This document shows positions 7,158 to 13,533 of a stretch of 17,069 nt of DNA, piece by piece. The translations under genes and the position numbers were made by a program. The first letter of the stretch is position 1. Each line of letters opens with the position of its first letter. This DNA comes from Flavobacteriaceae bacterium (GTDB lineage Bacteria > Bacteroidota > Bacteroidia > Flavobacteriales > Flavobacteriaceae), in NCBI GenBank assembly GCA_013001365.1, contig JABDMQ010000365.1, positions 1-17,069 of the forward strand. Reading direction: 5' to 3'. The notes under the pieces were generated by a model. It was not told where the DNA came from. It did not search any database and saw only the letters and a list, made by a program, of their open reading frames with translations.

Positions 7158-7580
7158 CTGAAAACCATTTTTCTTTCTTGTCTTTTCCTCTTCATGACTT
7201 TCATGACTTTTGCGCAATCCGTTACTGGAAAATGGATCAATGTTGATGAAAACGGATTAGAGAAATCAGTTATCCATATCTATGAGGAAAGCGAAAAGAT
7301 CTATGGCAAGATCATCGATATCCTCGATCCTAACGACCAAGATGCGCTTTGCGATAAATGCTTAGATGACGAATACAACCAACCAATCCTAGGATTGAAT
7401 ATAATCAAGGATCTAAGCTATGATGGTGCATTTTATCGCGGAGGAACGATTTTCGATCCTGAAAAAGGCAAGACCTATAAATGTCGATTGGCTTTAGAAA
7501 AGGGTAATCCTGATGTTCTTGAGGTTCGAAGTTATGTAGCCTTCATGTACGAAACACAATATTGGAAACGCGTCAAGTAA
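7158..7580 (+). CDS. DUF2147 secreted protein with unusual start codon
   Basis: The mature region matches DUF2147: SVTGKWINVDENGLEKSVIH, IYEESEKIYGKI, then LCDKC, PILGLNII, RGGTIFDPEKGKTYKC, LEVRSYV and a final YWKRVK. Small exported beta-rich proteins of this family are common in Bacteroidota; the role is unknown. The frame is open from 7068 (a TTG inside the YihY gene), but the natural signal peptide appears to begin at 7158, where the codon is CTG (reads [M]KTIFLSCLFLFMTFMTFAQ). There is no ATG, GTG or TTG between 7068 and 7194. The ATG at 7194 would leave only MTFMTFAQ before the mature domain, too short to export. I place the start at CTG 7158, 12 bp after the upstream stop, where coupled re-initiation is plausible. 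The gene call is firm; the exact start is not. Confidence 0.88.
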   Translation: MKTIFLSCLFLFMTFMTFAQSVTGKWINVDENGLEKSVIHIYEESEKIYGKIIDILDPNDQDALCDKCLDDEYNQPILGLNIIKDLSYDGAFYRGGTIFDPEKGKTYKCRLALEKGNPDVLEVRSYVAFMYETQYWKRVK

Positions 7581-7590
7581 ACTGTTAATA

Positions 7591-7619
7591 AACCACTCCG
7601 TAAAGAAGTGGTTTTTTTT
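7591..7619 (+). terminator. Intrinsic terminator after DUF2147
   Basis: The arms AACCACT (7591-7597) and AGTGGTT (7607-7613) pair perfectly around a 9-nt loop and run into eight T residues (7612-7619). It starts 11 bp after the DUF2147 stop and closes the nadC transcript. It also shows that the GTG at 7608, which extends the priA frame upstream, is not the priA start. Confidence 0.85.
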
Positions 7620-7643
7620 ATTAATGGTTTTACCTTTACCCTA

Positions 7644-10097
7644 ATGCAGCATTTCATAGATGTCATACTCCCAATTCCTTTAGAAAGGCTATTCACTTAC
7701 AGCATTACTCCTGCTGAAGCTGATTTCTTGAAGGTTGGAATGCGTGTTGCCGTGCCTTTTGGGAAATCAAAGATCTATACGGGATTGGTATATAAGATCC
7801 ATACTGATGCACCACAGGTCTATGAAGCCAAGGAAATACATCAGATACTGGATGAACTCCCATTGGTCAATGATAAACAGATGAAGCATTGGCAATGGAT
7901 TGCCTCCTATTACATGTGTACCCTTGGTGAGGTGTTGCGAGCTGCTTTGCCAAGCGCCTTCTTGCTTGAAAGCGAAACTGTGATCTCTAAGAACGAATCT
8001 GGGATCATCAGTGATGAATCCTTAAAGGATGATGAATTCTTAATATATGAAGCATTGCATCATCAATCTTCCTTAAAGGTACAGGATATATCGAACATCC
8101 TTGATAAGAAGAATGTACTGCCAGTATTGCATCGTCTTTTGAAGAAAAATGCAATCTCGCTTCAAGAGGAGATATACGAAAAGTACCGACCAAAACTTGT
8201 TCGGTTTGTGAAATTGAATGACTCTTATTCTTCAGAGTCTTCCTTGCAACAATTAATGGAGGACCTAAGTAGGGCTCCTAAACAGAGAGATGTCGTTTTA
8301 TCTTTTTACTCTTTAGCGGCGTCTTCCTCAAAACCCATCAAGGTCAAAGAATTGATAAAGAAAAGCAAAAGCAGTTCTGCAATTATAAGGACATTGATAG
8401 ATAAGGGTATCCTCGCTGAATATCATTTACGGACAGATAGAGTGGTGTATTCGGGAAAAGAGACTGTGCCTTCCAAGACCTTGAATAAAGAACAAGGAAC
8501 AGCATTGAGGAATATCACTAAGAGCCTTGAAACTAAAGACGTGGTCTTGTTGCATGGCGTAACATCATCAGGGAAGACCGAGGTTTACGTAAAACTAATA
8601 GAAGAGGTAATCAAGGAAAACAAGCAAGTCTTGTATTTGTTACCTGAAATAGCCCTCACTACCCAGCTTATTTCAAGACTTCAATCATATTTTGGTGAGA
8701 AAGTAGCCGTATACCATTCCAAATATTCGTTGAATGAACGCGTTGAGGTTTGGCAAAAGGTAATTGAGCAGTCAGATAAAGCCCAGATAATTCTCGGAGC
8801 TCGATCTTCGATCTTCTTGCCATTCACAGAGCTTGGGTTGATCATAGTGGACGAGGAGCATGAACTTTCGTATAAGCAGTTCGACCCTGCACCACGATAT
8901 CACGCTAGGGATACTGCAATTGTACTGTCCAATATACATAAAGCAAAGACTCTACTCGGATCGGCTACGCCGAGCTTAGAAAGCTATTTCAATTGCAAGA
9001 ATCATAAATATGGCCTAGTTGAAATGCATACACGCTTCAATGAAGTCTTACCACCGGAAGTAGAATTGGTTGACCTTAAGGAAAAGTACAGGAAGAAACT
9101 CATGAAGGGGCATTTAAGCGACCGACTTATCGAAGAAATGCGACTAGCATTAGATGAAGACCAACAGGTAATCTTATTCCAGAATAGGCGAGGATTTTCA
9201 CCGATTGTAGAATGTCGTACTTGCGGTCACTCACCGCAATGTCCAAATTGTGATGTTAGCCTGACCTATCATCAGTACAAACAACAGCTTAGATGTCATT
9301 ATTGTAGTCATAATATCGCAGCTCAAGAACAATGTCAAGCCTGCAGAAGCCCTCATTTAGATACTAAAGGATTCGGCACTGAACAAATCGAAGAGGAGGC
9401 CAAAGCATTGTTCCCTGAACATAAAGTGGCAAGAATGGACCTTGATACCACAAGAGGAAAGTATGCCTATGAAAATTTGATTACGTCTTTTGAACAACAA
9501 GAGATCGATATATTGGTAGGAACGCAAATGCTCACCAAAGGTTTGGATTTCCGGCATATTAAATTGGTTGGTGTCATGAATGCAGATAGCATGTTGAATT
9601 TTCCGGATTTTCGTGCTCATGAAAGAAGTTATCAATTGATGGCCCAAGTTGCAGGACGCGCAGGTAGGACCGATAAGAGAGGATTGGTCCTGATTCAATC
9701 TTATAATCCATTCCATAGGATACTGCAGCAAGTCTCGACAAACGATTATTTGGGGATGTATACAGAGCAATTGGATCAACGCTATAATTATAAATATCCT
9801 CCGATTTATCGCATCATTAGGATTACCTTAAGGCACAAAGATTTTAATCGTGTTAATACAGCTTCAGATTGGTTAGCAAAATCGCTTCGTCAGGTATTCA
9901 GGCATAATGTCTTGGGACCTGAATTTCCACCGATCCCTAGAATCAGGAACCAGTACAATAAAATCGTTTTGATCAAGATTCCAAAGGAGCAGTCCTTGGA
10001 AAAAACAAAAGAAGCTATCCTTAAAATTAAGGATAGCTTCTTGGCAATAAAAGACTTTAGGGCTGTAAAGATCGTTTTAAATGTAGATAGCTATTAA
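7644..10097 (+). CDS. priA: Primosomal protein N' (replication restart helicase PriA)
   Basis: 817 residues from the ATG at 7644. An upstream in-frame GTG at 7608 lies inside the previous gene's terminator and is rejected. PriA recognises stalled or collapsed replication forks and D-loops, unwinds 3'-to-5', and recruits the primosome so DnaB can be reloaded. The N-terminal DNA-binding domain starts QHFIDVILPIPLERLFTYSI. The helicase core has Walker A GVTSSGKT (305-312), DEEH (403-406), GSATPS, GTQMLTKG (626-633) and QVAGRAGR (668-675). Eight cysteines between residues 524 and 567 (CRTC, CPNC, CHYC, CQAC) form the zinc-binding insertion needed for primosome assembly. The gene is intact. The last codons overlap the convergent LytTR gene (stop codons share 10095-10096), and a hairpin at 10011-10040 within the coding sequence serves the opposite strand. 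Confidence 0.97.
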   Translation: MQHFIDVILPIPLERLFTYSITPAEADFLKVGMRVAVPFGKSKIYTGLVYKIHTDAPQVYEAKEIHQILDELPLVNDKQMKHWQWIASYYMCTLGEVLRAALPSAFLLESETVISKNESGIISDESLKDDEFLIYEALHHQSSLKVQDISNILDKKNVLPVLHRLLKKNAISLQEEIYEKYRPKLVRFVKLNDSYSSESSLQQLMEDLSRAPKQRDVVLSFYSLAASSSKPIKVKELIKKSKSSSAIIRTLIDKGILAEYHLRTDRVVYSGKETVPSKTLNKEQGTALRNITKSLETKDVVLLHGVTSSGKTEVYVKLIEEVIKENKQVLYLLPEIALTTQLISRLQSYFGEKVAVYHSKYSLNERVEVWQKVIEQSDKAQIILGARSSIFLPFTELGLIIVDEEHELSYKQFDPAPRYHARDTAIVLSNIHKAKTLLGSATPSLESYFNCKNHKYGLVEMHTRFNEVLPPEVELVDLKEKYRKKLMKGHLSDRLIEEMRLALDEDQQVILFQNRRGFSPIVECRTCGHSPQCPNCDVSLTYHQYKQQLRCHYCSHNIAAQEQCQACRSPHLDTKGFGTEQIEEEAKALFPEHKVARMDLDTTRGKYAYENLITSFEQQEIDILVGTQMLTKGLDFRHIKLVGVMNADSMLNFPDFRAHERSYQLMAQVAGRAGRTDKRGLVLIQSYNPFHRILQQVSTNDYLGMYTEQLDQRYNYKYPPIYRIIRITLRHKDFNRVNTASDWLAKSLRQVFRHNVLGPEFPPIPRIRNQYNKIVLIKIPKEQSLEKTKEAILKIKDSFLAIKDFRAVKIVLNVDSY
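10011..10040 (-). terminator. Intrinsic terminator of the LytTR regulator, inside the priA coding sequence
   Basis: A perfect 14-bp inverted repeat, GAAGCTATCCTTAA / TTAAGGATAGCTTC, with a 2-nt centre. Read on the minus strand it is followed at once by TTTTGTTTTTT (complement of 10000-10010), a proper U-tract. It lies 54 bp past the LytTR stop. On the plus strand no T-run follows, so it is one-directional. In priA it encodes EAILKIKDSF, near the C-terminus. Confidence 0.85.
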
Positions 10098-10789
10098 ATG
10101 TTATTTAATGCGTCTACAAGTAATGTCTTTTTGTTTCTACTAAGCGGTATTTCGTAAGCACCAACTTCAACATTTTTGCTATTGAAACGGTCTACCTTAT
10201 CAAGGTTTACGATATACGACTTATGGATTCTTAAGAACTTACCTTCAGGTAATTCTTTTTCAAAGGCTTTCATGGTCGATAATACAACCAAGCTATTTTC
10301 TTCAGTAACGACTTTTACATAGTCACCAAGAGCCTCGATCCATTTAATATCTCTAATATAGACCTTACGTTTCTTAAGATTGCTCTTAACGAAGATGTGC
10401 TCGCCATCTGTTTCGTTGAAGTCCATCTTTAGTTTATGCTGCTCAAGGGCTTTCTCGACAGCTTGATTGAAACGTTCTTTGGTCAATGGTTTATGCAAGT
10501 AATCTGTAGCATCGTAGTTAAATGCCTTAAATGCATATTCGGTTTTTCCTGTAACAAAAATAATTTGGGGTTTGTTGTTTAGTACATCAAGGAGTTCAAA
10601 TCCATTCAATACTGGCATCTCTATATCCAAGAAGATAAGGTCTACCTTATGAGTATTAAGTCCATTCTTAGTCTCCAGGGCACTGCTGTATTCCGCTATT
10701 AAATTCAACGAGGAGTGATTTTCAATCAATTTTACGATCGATAATCGTTGTATCGCAGAATCATCTACTACTACACAGTTTAAAATCAT
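10094..10789 (-). CDS. LytTR-family response regulator
   Basis: 231 residues. An N-terminal receiver domain (about 1-120) has the acidic pocket D9-D10, phospho-acceptor D55 in FLDIEMP, T80 and K100 in HKP. A LytTR DNA-binding domain (about 130-228) follows, with IFVKSNLKKRKVYIRDIKWI, EALGDYVKV, LSTMKAFEKEL, FLRIHKSYIVNLDKV and EIPLSRNKK. Phosphorylation by a sensor kinase is expected to promote binding to promoter DNA through the beta-rich LytTR fold. No histidine kinase is adjacent, so the partner is encoded elsewhere (an orphan regulator). Its promoter and that of rpsF point away from each other in a 202-bp shared region rich in repeats. It converges on priA with a 4-bp overlap. Confidence 0.96.
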   Translation of the reverse strand: MILNCVVVDDSAIQRLSIVKLIENHSSLNLIAEYSSALETKNGLNTHKVDLIFLDIEMPVLNGFELLDVLNNKPQIIFVTGKTEYAFKAFNYDATDYLHKPLTKERFNQAVEKALEQHKLKMDFNETDGEHIFVKSNLKKRKVYIRDIKWIEALGDYVKVVTEENSLVVLSTMKAFEKELPEGKFLRIHKSYIVNLDKVDRFNSKNVEVGAYEIPLSRNKKTLLVDALNNI

Positions 10790-10818
10790 AACATTACTTT
10801 ATTTAGGTTAAGATGGTA

Positions 10819-10850
10819 CAATGATATAAAAAATTCGTTTAAAAACCAAA
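10819..10850 (-). promoter_or_regulatory. Promoter of the LytTR regulator
   Basis: On the minus strand, TTTG (complement of 10847-10850), a 20-bp spacer, and TATCATTG (complement of 10819-10826). This is a one-mismatch fit to the Bacteroidota pattern TTTG-N19-21-TAnnTTTG. The expected transcription start would give a leader of about 26 nt before the ATG at 10789. Confidence 0.55.
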
Positions 10851-10878
10851 AAATACGACAAAGTGTTTGTATTTTTTC

Positions 10879-10894
10879 ATTTCATCGATGAAAT
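10879..10894. repeat. 16-bp perfect palindrome, possible operator
   Basis: ATTTCATCGATGAAAT is its own reverse complement over all 16 bases. It lies between the two divergent promoters, 28 bp upstream of the LytTR gene's -33 box and 37 bp upstream of the rpsF -33 box. No coding function there. A dimeric repressor or activator site is plausible but untested; it does not look like the direct-repeat sites usual for LytTR proteins. Confidence 0.5.
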
Positions 10895-10902
10895 ACACGC
10901 TG

Positions 10903-10915
10903 ATTACGATGTAAT
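10903..10915. repeat. Short inverted repeat ATTAC-N3-GTAAT
   Basis: The arms ATTAC (10903-10907) and GTAAT (10911-10915) flank GAT, only 8 bp from the 16-bp palindrome and 16 bp upstream of the rpsF -33 box. Short enough to occur by chance in AT-rich DNA. Confidence 0.3.
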
Positions 10916-10931
10916 TAATAATTAAATAATA

Positions 10932-10949
10932 TTGTAAGAATTGTAAGAA
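10932..10949. repeat. Tandem direct repeat of 9 bp (TTGTAAGAA twice)
   Basis: Two exact copies back to back, 10932-10940 and 10941-10949. The first copy supplies the TTG of the rpsF -33 box and the second fills the spacer up to the -7 element, so any protein bound here would compete with RNA polymerase. Confidence 0.7.
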
Positions 10950-10962
10950 ATACGTATTTTTG
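10932..10962 (+). promoter_or_regulatory. Promoter of the rpsF-rpsR-rplI operon
   Basis: TTG at 10932-10934, a 20-bp spacer, and TATTTTTG at 10955-10962, an exact fit to TAnnTTTG. The predicted start near 10966 gives a leader of about 26 nt, too short for the long S6:S18-binding leader RNA known from many other bacteria. This is the best promoter match in the window. Confidence 0.7.
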
Positions 10963-10991
10963 CAGCCATTTTTAACATTTAAAATTAATTT

Positions 10992-11342
10992 ATGAATCAT
11001 TACGAAACTGTTTTCATCTTGAATCCCGTTTTATCTGATGAGCAGATAAAGGAAACAGTTAAGAAGTACGAAGATTTTCTTACTTCTAAAGGTGCCAAGA
11101 TGATAGCGAAAGAGGATTGGGGGCTAAAAAAGCTAGCTTACCCTATCCAAAACAAAAAAAGTGGATTTTATCACTTACTAGAATATACTGTTGATGGAGA
11201 GGTAATAAATCCATTGGAAGTAGAGTTTAGACGCGACGAACGTTTTATGCGTTATTTAACCGTAAAATTGGACAAGCATGCAATTGCTTGGGCTGAAAAA
11301 AGACGAAAGAGAGATAAAGCTAACGCAAAAGCAAAAGCATAA
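10992..11342 (+). CDS. rpsF: 30S ribosomal protein bS6
   Basis: 116 residues. Binds 16S rRNA in the central (platform) domain as a heterodimer with bS18. Begins MNHYETVFILNPVLSDEQI; the family signature KEDWGLKKLAYPIQNKKSGF lies at about 40-59 and RRDERFMRYLTVKLDKHA at 80-97. A basic, disordered Lys/Ala tail (EKRRKRDKANAKAKA) ends the protein; bS6 tails vary between phyla. First gene of the operon; the rpsR ATG follows only 2 bp after its stop, consistent with coupled synthesis of the two partners. Confidence 0.98.
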   Translation: MNHYETVFILNPVLSDEQIKETVKKYEDFLTSKGAKMIAKEDWGLKKLAYPIQNKKSGFYHLLEYTVDGEVINPLEVEFRRDERFMRYLTVKLDKHAIAWAEKRRKRDKANAKAKA

Positions 11343-11344
11343 TT

Positions 11345-11641
11345 ATGGCAACCTTACAACAACAAGCAAAAGGAAAGAAAGATGGTGAAGTAAGATATCT
11401 TACACCATTGAACATAGATACAGTTAAAGCAAAGAAATATTGTCGTTTCAAGAAGTCGGGAATAAAGTACATTGATTATAAAGACCCGGATTTCTTGATG
11501 AAATTTGTTAATGAACAAGGTAAATTGTTGCCTAGACGATTAACAGGTACCTCTTTGAAATATCAAAGAAAGGTATCAGTGGCGGTAAAAAGAGCGCGTC
11601 ATTTGGCATTAATGCCTTATGTAGCAGATTTATTGAAATAA
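11345..11641 (+). CDS. rpsR: 30S ribosomal protein bS18
   Basis: 98 residues, longer than the enterobacterial form (about 75) but usual for Bacteroidota, owing to an N-terminal extension. The core is recognisable as KKYCRFKKSGIKYIDYKDPD, then FLMKFVNEQGKLLPRRLTGTS and QRKVSVAVKRARHLALMPYV. It partners with bS6 on the 30S platform. The usual zinc-ribbon cysteines are reduced to a single Cys (YCRF). It sits between rpsF (2 bp) and rplI (13 bp), clearly in one operon. Confidence 0.98.
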   Translation: MATLQQQAKGKKDGEVRYLTPLNIDTVKAKKYCRFKKSGIKYIDYKDPDFLMKFVNEQGKLLPRRLTGTSLKYQRKVSVAVKRARHLALMPYVADLLK

Positions 11642-11654
11642 TACGATCATAACT

Positions 11655-12107
11655 ATGGAACTTATTTTAAAACAAGACGTTGAGAATCTAGGATTCAAAG
11701 ACGATATCGTTACAGTAAAGAATGGTTATGGAAGGAATTTCTTGATTCCTGGAGGTCATGCTATCCTTGCAACGACTTCTGCCAAGAAAGTATTGGCTGA
11801 GACCTTGAAGCAACGTGCATTCAAGGAGAAGAAAATTATCGATGATGCGACTGAAATCGCAAACGCGATCAAGGAACTAGAAATCAGGATTCCTGCTAAA
11901 GTAGGGTCTGGCGATAAGCTCTTTGGTTCAGTGAATAACATCAATGTAGCGGATGCTTTGGAAAAAGCTGGCCACTCTATTGATAAGAAATTCATTAATG
12001 TACAAGGCGGAAATGTTAAAAGACTTGGCAAATACAATGCTCAAGTACGATTGCATAGAGAAGTCTCTGTTGACCTTCCTTTTGAAGTTATCGCTCAGGC
12101 GAAATAA
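11655..12107 (+). CDS. rplI: 50S ribosomal protein bL9
   Basis: 150 residues. Binds 23S rRNA domain V at the base of the L1 stalk through its N-terminal domain; a long helix connects to a C-terminal domain reaching out from the ribosome. The signature is GFKDDIVTVKNGYGRNFLIP (13-32) followed by GG. The connecting helix is KKVLAETLKQRAFKEKKII and the C-terminal domain carries VGSGDKLFGSVNN. Full length. Last gene of the operon; an intrinsic terminator begins 20 bp after the stop. Confidence 0.98.
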   Translation: MELILKQDVENLGFKDDIVTVKNGYGRNFLIPGGHAILATTSAKKVLAETLKQRAFKEKKIIDDATEIANAIKELEIRIPAKVGSGDKLFGSVNNINVADALEKAGHSIDKKFINVQGGNVKRLGKYNAQVRLHREVSVDLPFEVIAQAK

Positions 12108-12127
12108 CTGTAATAGAATTAAATTGA

Positions 12128-12161
12128 AAAAAGCCGTTCAAGTTAACTTGGGCGGCTTTTT
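12128..12161 (+). terminator. Intrinsic terminator of the rpsF-rpsR-rplI operon
   Basis: Arms AAAAAGCCGTTCAAG (12128-12142) and CTTGGGCGGCTTTTT (12147-12161) pair along 15 positions, with two G-U wobbles in RNA, around the tetraloop TTAA, ending in a T-run. A strong structure. The A-tract on the left arm could also let it work on the minus strand, but there is no minus-strand gene reading toward it. Confidence 0.92.
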
Positions 12162-12199
12162 AGTTTGATATTGAAATCCAGAACATTTAATTTTACCTC

Positions 12200-13069
12200 A
12201 TGAAAAAACTTTTACTCATCTTTCTCTTGATTACTGGTTTCACTTGTAAAGAGCATAAACAAAATAAGAATTCTTCAACGCTACTTGAATCCTTCAAATA
12301 TAGCAAGGGTGCAGATCCTATAATAAGCGTTCATAGGGGTGGAAAAGGAATAGCAGGGTATCCTGAAAATTGTCTTGAAACAATAAAATATATACATGAA
12401 AGGATTCCGGCCATTTATGAAGTCGATATTGCCCAAACTAAAGACAAGGTGCTTGTCTTGATGCATGACAATACCCTTGAACGCACAACGACAGGGCAGG
12501 GAAAAATCAACCAATATAACTATACCGAATTGCTTCAATTCAACTTGGTAGACGATTTTGGAACTCCAACCGTATTTCAGATTCCAAGGTTTGAAGACGT
12601 CTTGAATTGGGCTAAAGACAATGATGTTGTGTTGACAATTGACATAAAAAGGTCTGTAAAAGTCAAAGATGTCATTGATATAATTCAAAAGAACAATGCC
12701 CAAGATGTTTCTATAATAATCACGTATGACCTTAAACAAGCACAAAAAGCTTATAAATTGGCTCCTGAGCTAATATTGTCAGTCTCTGCAAGAAATGAAC
12801 AGGAATTGGATTGGTTGATACATTCCAGTATACCTATTGAGAATATGGTAGCTTTCACTGGTACAAAGCTTTCAAGCCCGGAATTGTATAAAAAAGTTCA
12901 TTCTTATGGCATGAAATGCATTCTTGGCGCGCTTGGGAATCTGGATAAACGAGCTCAAGCTAGAGGTGATCACCTTTATCAAGAATGGATATCTCAAGGT
13001 ATCGATATCATTGCTACTGACAGACCATTGGCTGTAGCGGAATCGTTGAACCTGAAAAAAGAAGAATGA
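12200..13069 (+). CDS. Glycerophosphodiester phosphodiesterase (GDPD family), exported
   Basis: 289 residues. Hydrolyses glycerophosphodiesters to glycerol-3-phosphate and an alcohol, probably in the periplasm. A signal segment MKKLLLIFLLITGFTC ends in Cys16, possibly lipid-anchored, though GFTC is a poor lipobox. The TIM-barrel catalytic set is complete: H45-R46 (VHRGG), E56-N57 (YPENCLE), E74 and D76 (YEVDIA), H89 (MHDNTLERTTTG). IDIKRS, VAFTG, MKCILGALG and GIDIIATDRP line the barrel further on. The gene starts 38 bp after the terminator of the ribosomal operon, so it has its own promoter (TTTG 12164-12167 with TAATTTTA 12188-12195 is imperfect and too near the ATG to be convincing). Its TGA overlaps the next gene's ATG (ATGA). 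Confidence 0.94.
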   Translation: MKKLLLIFLLITGFTCKEHKQNKNSSTLLESFKYSKGADPIISVHRGGKGIAGYPENCLETIKYIHERIPAIYEVDIAQTKDKVLVLMHDNTLERTTTGQGKINQYNYTELLQFNLVDDFGTPTVFQIPRFEDVLNWAKDNDVVLTIDIKRSVKVKDVIDIIQKNNAQDVSIIITYDLKQAQKAYKLAPELILSVSARNEQELDWLIHSSIPIENMVAFTGTKLSSPELYKKVHSYGMKCILGALGNLDKRAQARGDHLYQEWISQGIDIIATDRPLAVAESLNLKKEE

Positions 13070-13533
13070 AATACAGCAGACTTACTAAAGAACAATTTGA
13101 GGAGTTACACCAGGAGTTCATTAACTTCTTGGCGACACAATCCATTACTGCTGAGGAGTGGTCCGACATCAAGGCCAACAAACCTGAAGTTGCGGAACAA
13201 GAACTTGATGTTTTCAGTGACCTGGTATGGGAAGGCGTTTTGAACAAGGCGAAATATATTGAGCACATTTCTGCACAGCAAATGCATTTGTTTCATTTAG
13301 AGGCAAAAAGCATAAGGCTAATAGCCTTGAAACTAAAGAACACTCAGGACCTCACTACAAAATCTGGTTATCAATGGTTACGTGAAAATTTACTATCTGA
13401 TGATGTAGAATTATTCCAGGCCAATAAGGACTATTCTGAAGATGCCAACTTAGATAAATTCAAGCTCATTCAGCAAGGAGGAGTCATTACTAAAGGCGAC
13501 CTTTTCAATTATTTCGATGATATCATCGGATAG
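13066..13533 (+). CDS. Conserved flavobacterial protein, probably DUF6495 family
   Basis: 155 residues, soluble, acidic and mostly helical, with no signal peptide or membrane segment. The N-terminus MKYSRLTKEQFEELHQEFIN, followed by FLATQSITAEEWSDI and PEVAEQELDVFSDLVWEGVL, is a pattern I recall from a conserved Flavobacteriia family (DUF6495). The name is from memory; the function is unknown. The C-terminal KFKLIQQGGVITKGDLFNYF also looks like a conserved block. The ATG overlaps the GDPD stop (ATGA), implying coupled translation. Its stop directly abuts the stop of the convergent ABC permease with no base between. Regular co-occurrence with the GDPD gene could be tested across genomes. Confidence 0.85.
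   Translation: MKYSRLTKEQFEELHQEFINFLATQSITAEEWSDIKANKPEVAEQELDVFSDLVWEGVLNKAKYIEHISAQQMHLFHLEAKSIRLIALKLKNTQDLTTKSGYQWLRENLLSDDVELFQANKDYSEDANLDKFKLIQQGGVITKGDLFNYFDDIIG

Noticed and set aside
7608..7643. GTG start giving priA 12 extra residues (MVFFINGFTFTL)
   Set aside because: The GTG is in the right arm of the previous gene's terminator hairpin, and the next codons translate its T-run. ATG 7644 begins the conserved PriA N-terminus.
10966..10991. S6:S18-binding autoregulatory leader RNA before rpsF
   Set aside because: The predicted leader is only about 26 nt, without the hairpin and CCG bulge expected of that motif.
11756..12037. 93-codon open frame antisense to rplI, and similar frames antisense to priA, yihY, nadC and GDPD
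   Set aside because: All lie wholly inside well-identified genes, in shadow frames, with no promoter, terminator or recognisable product.
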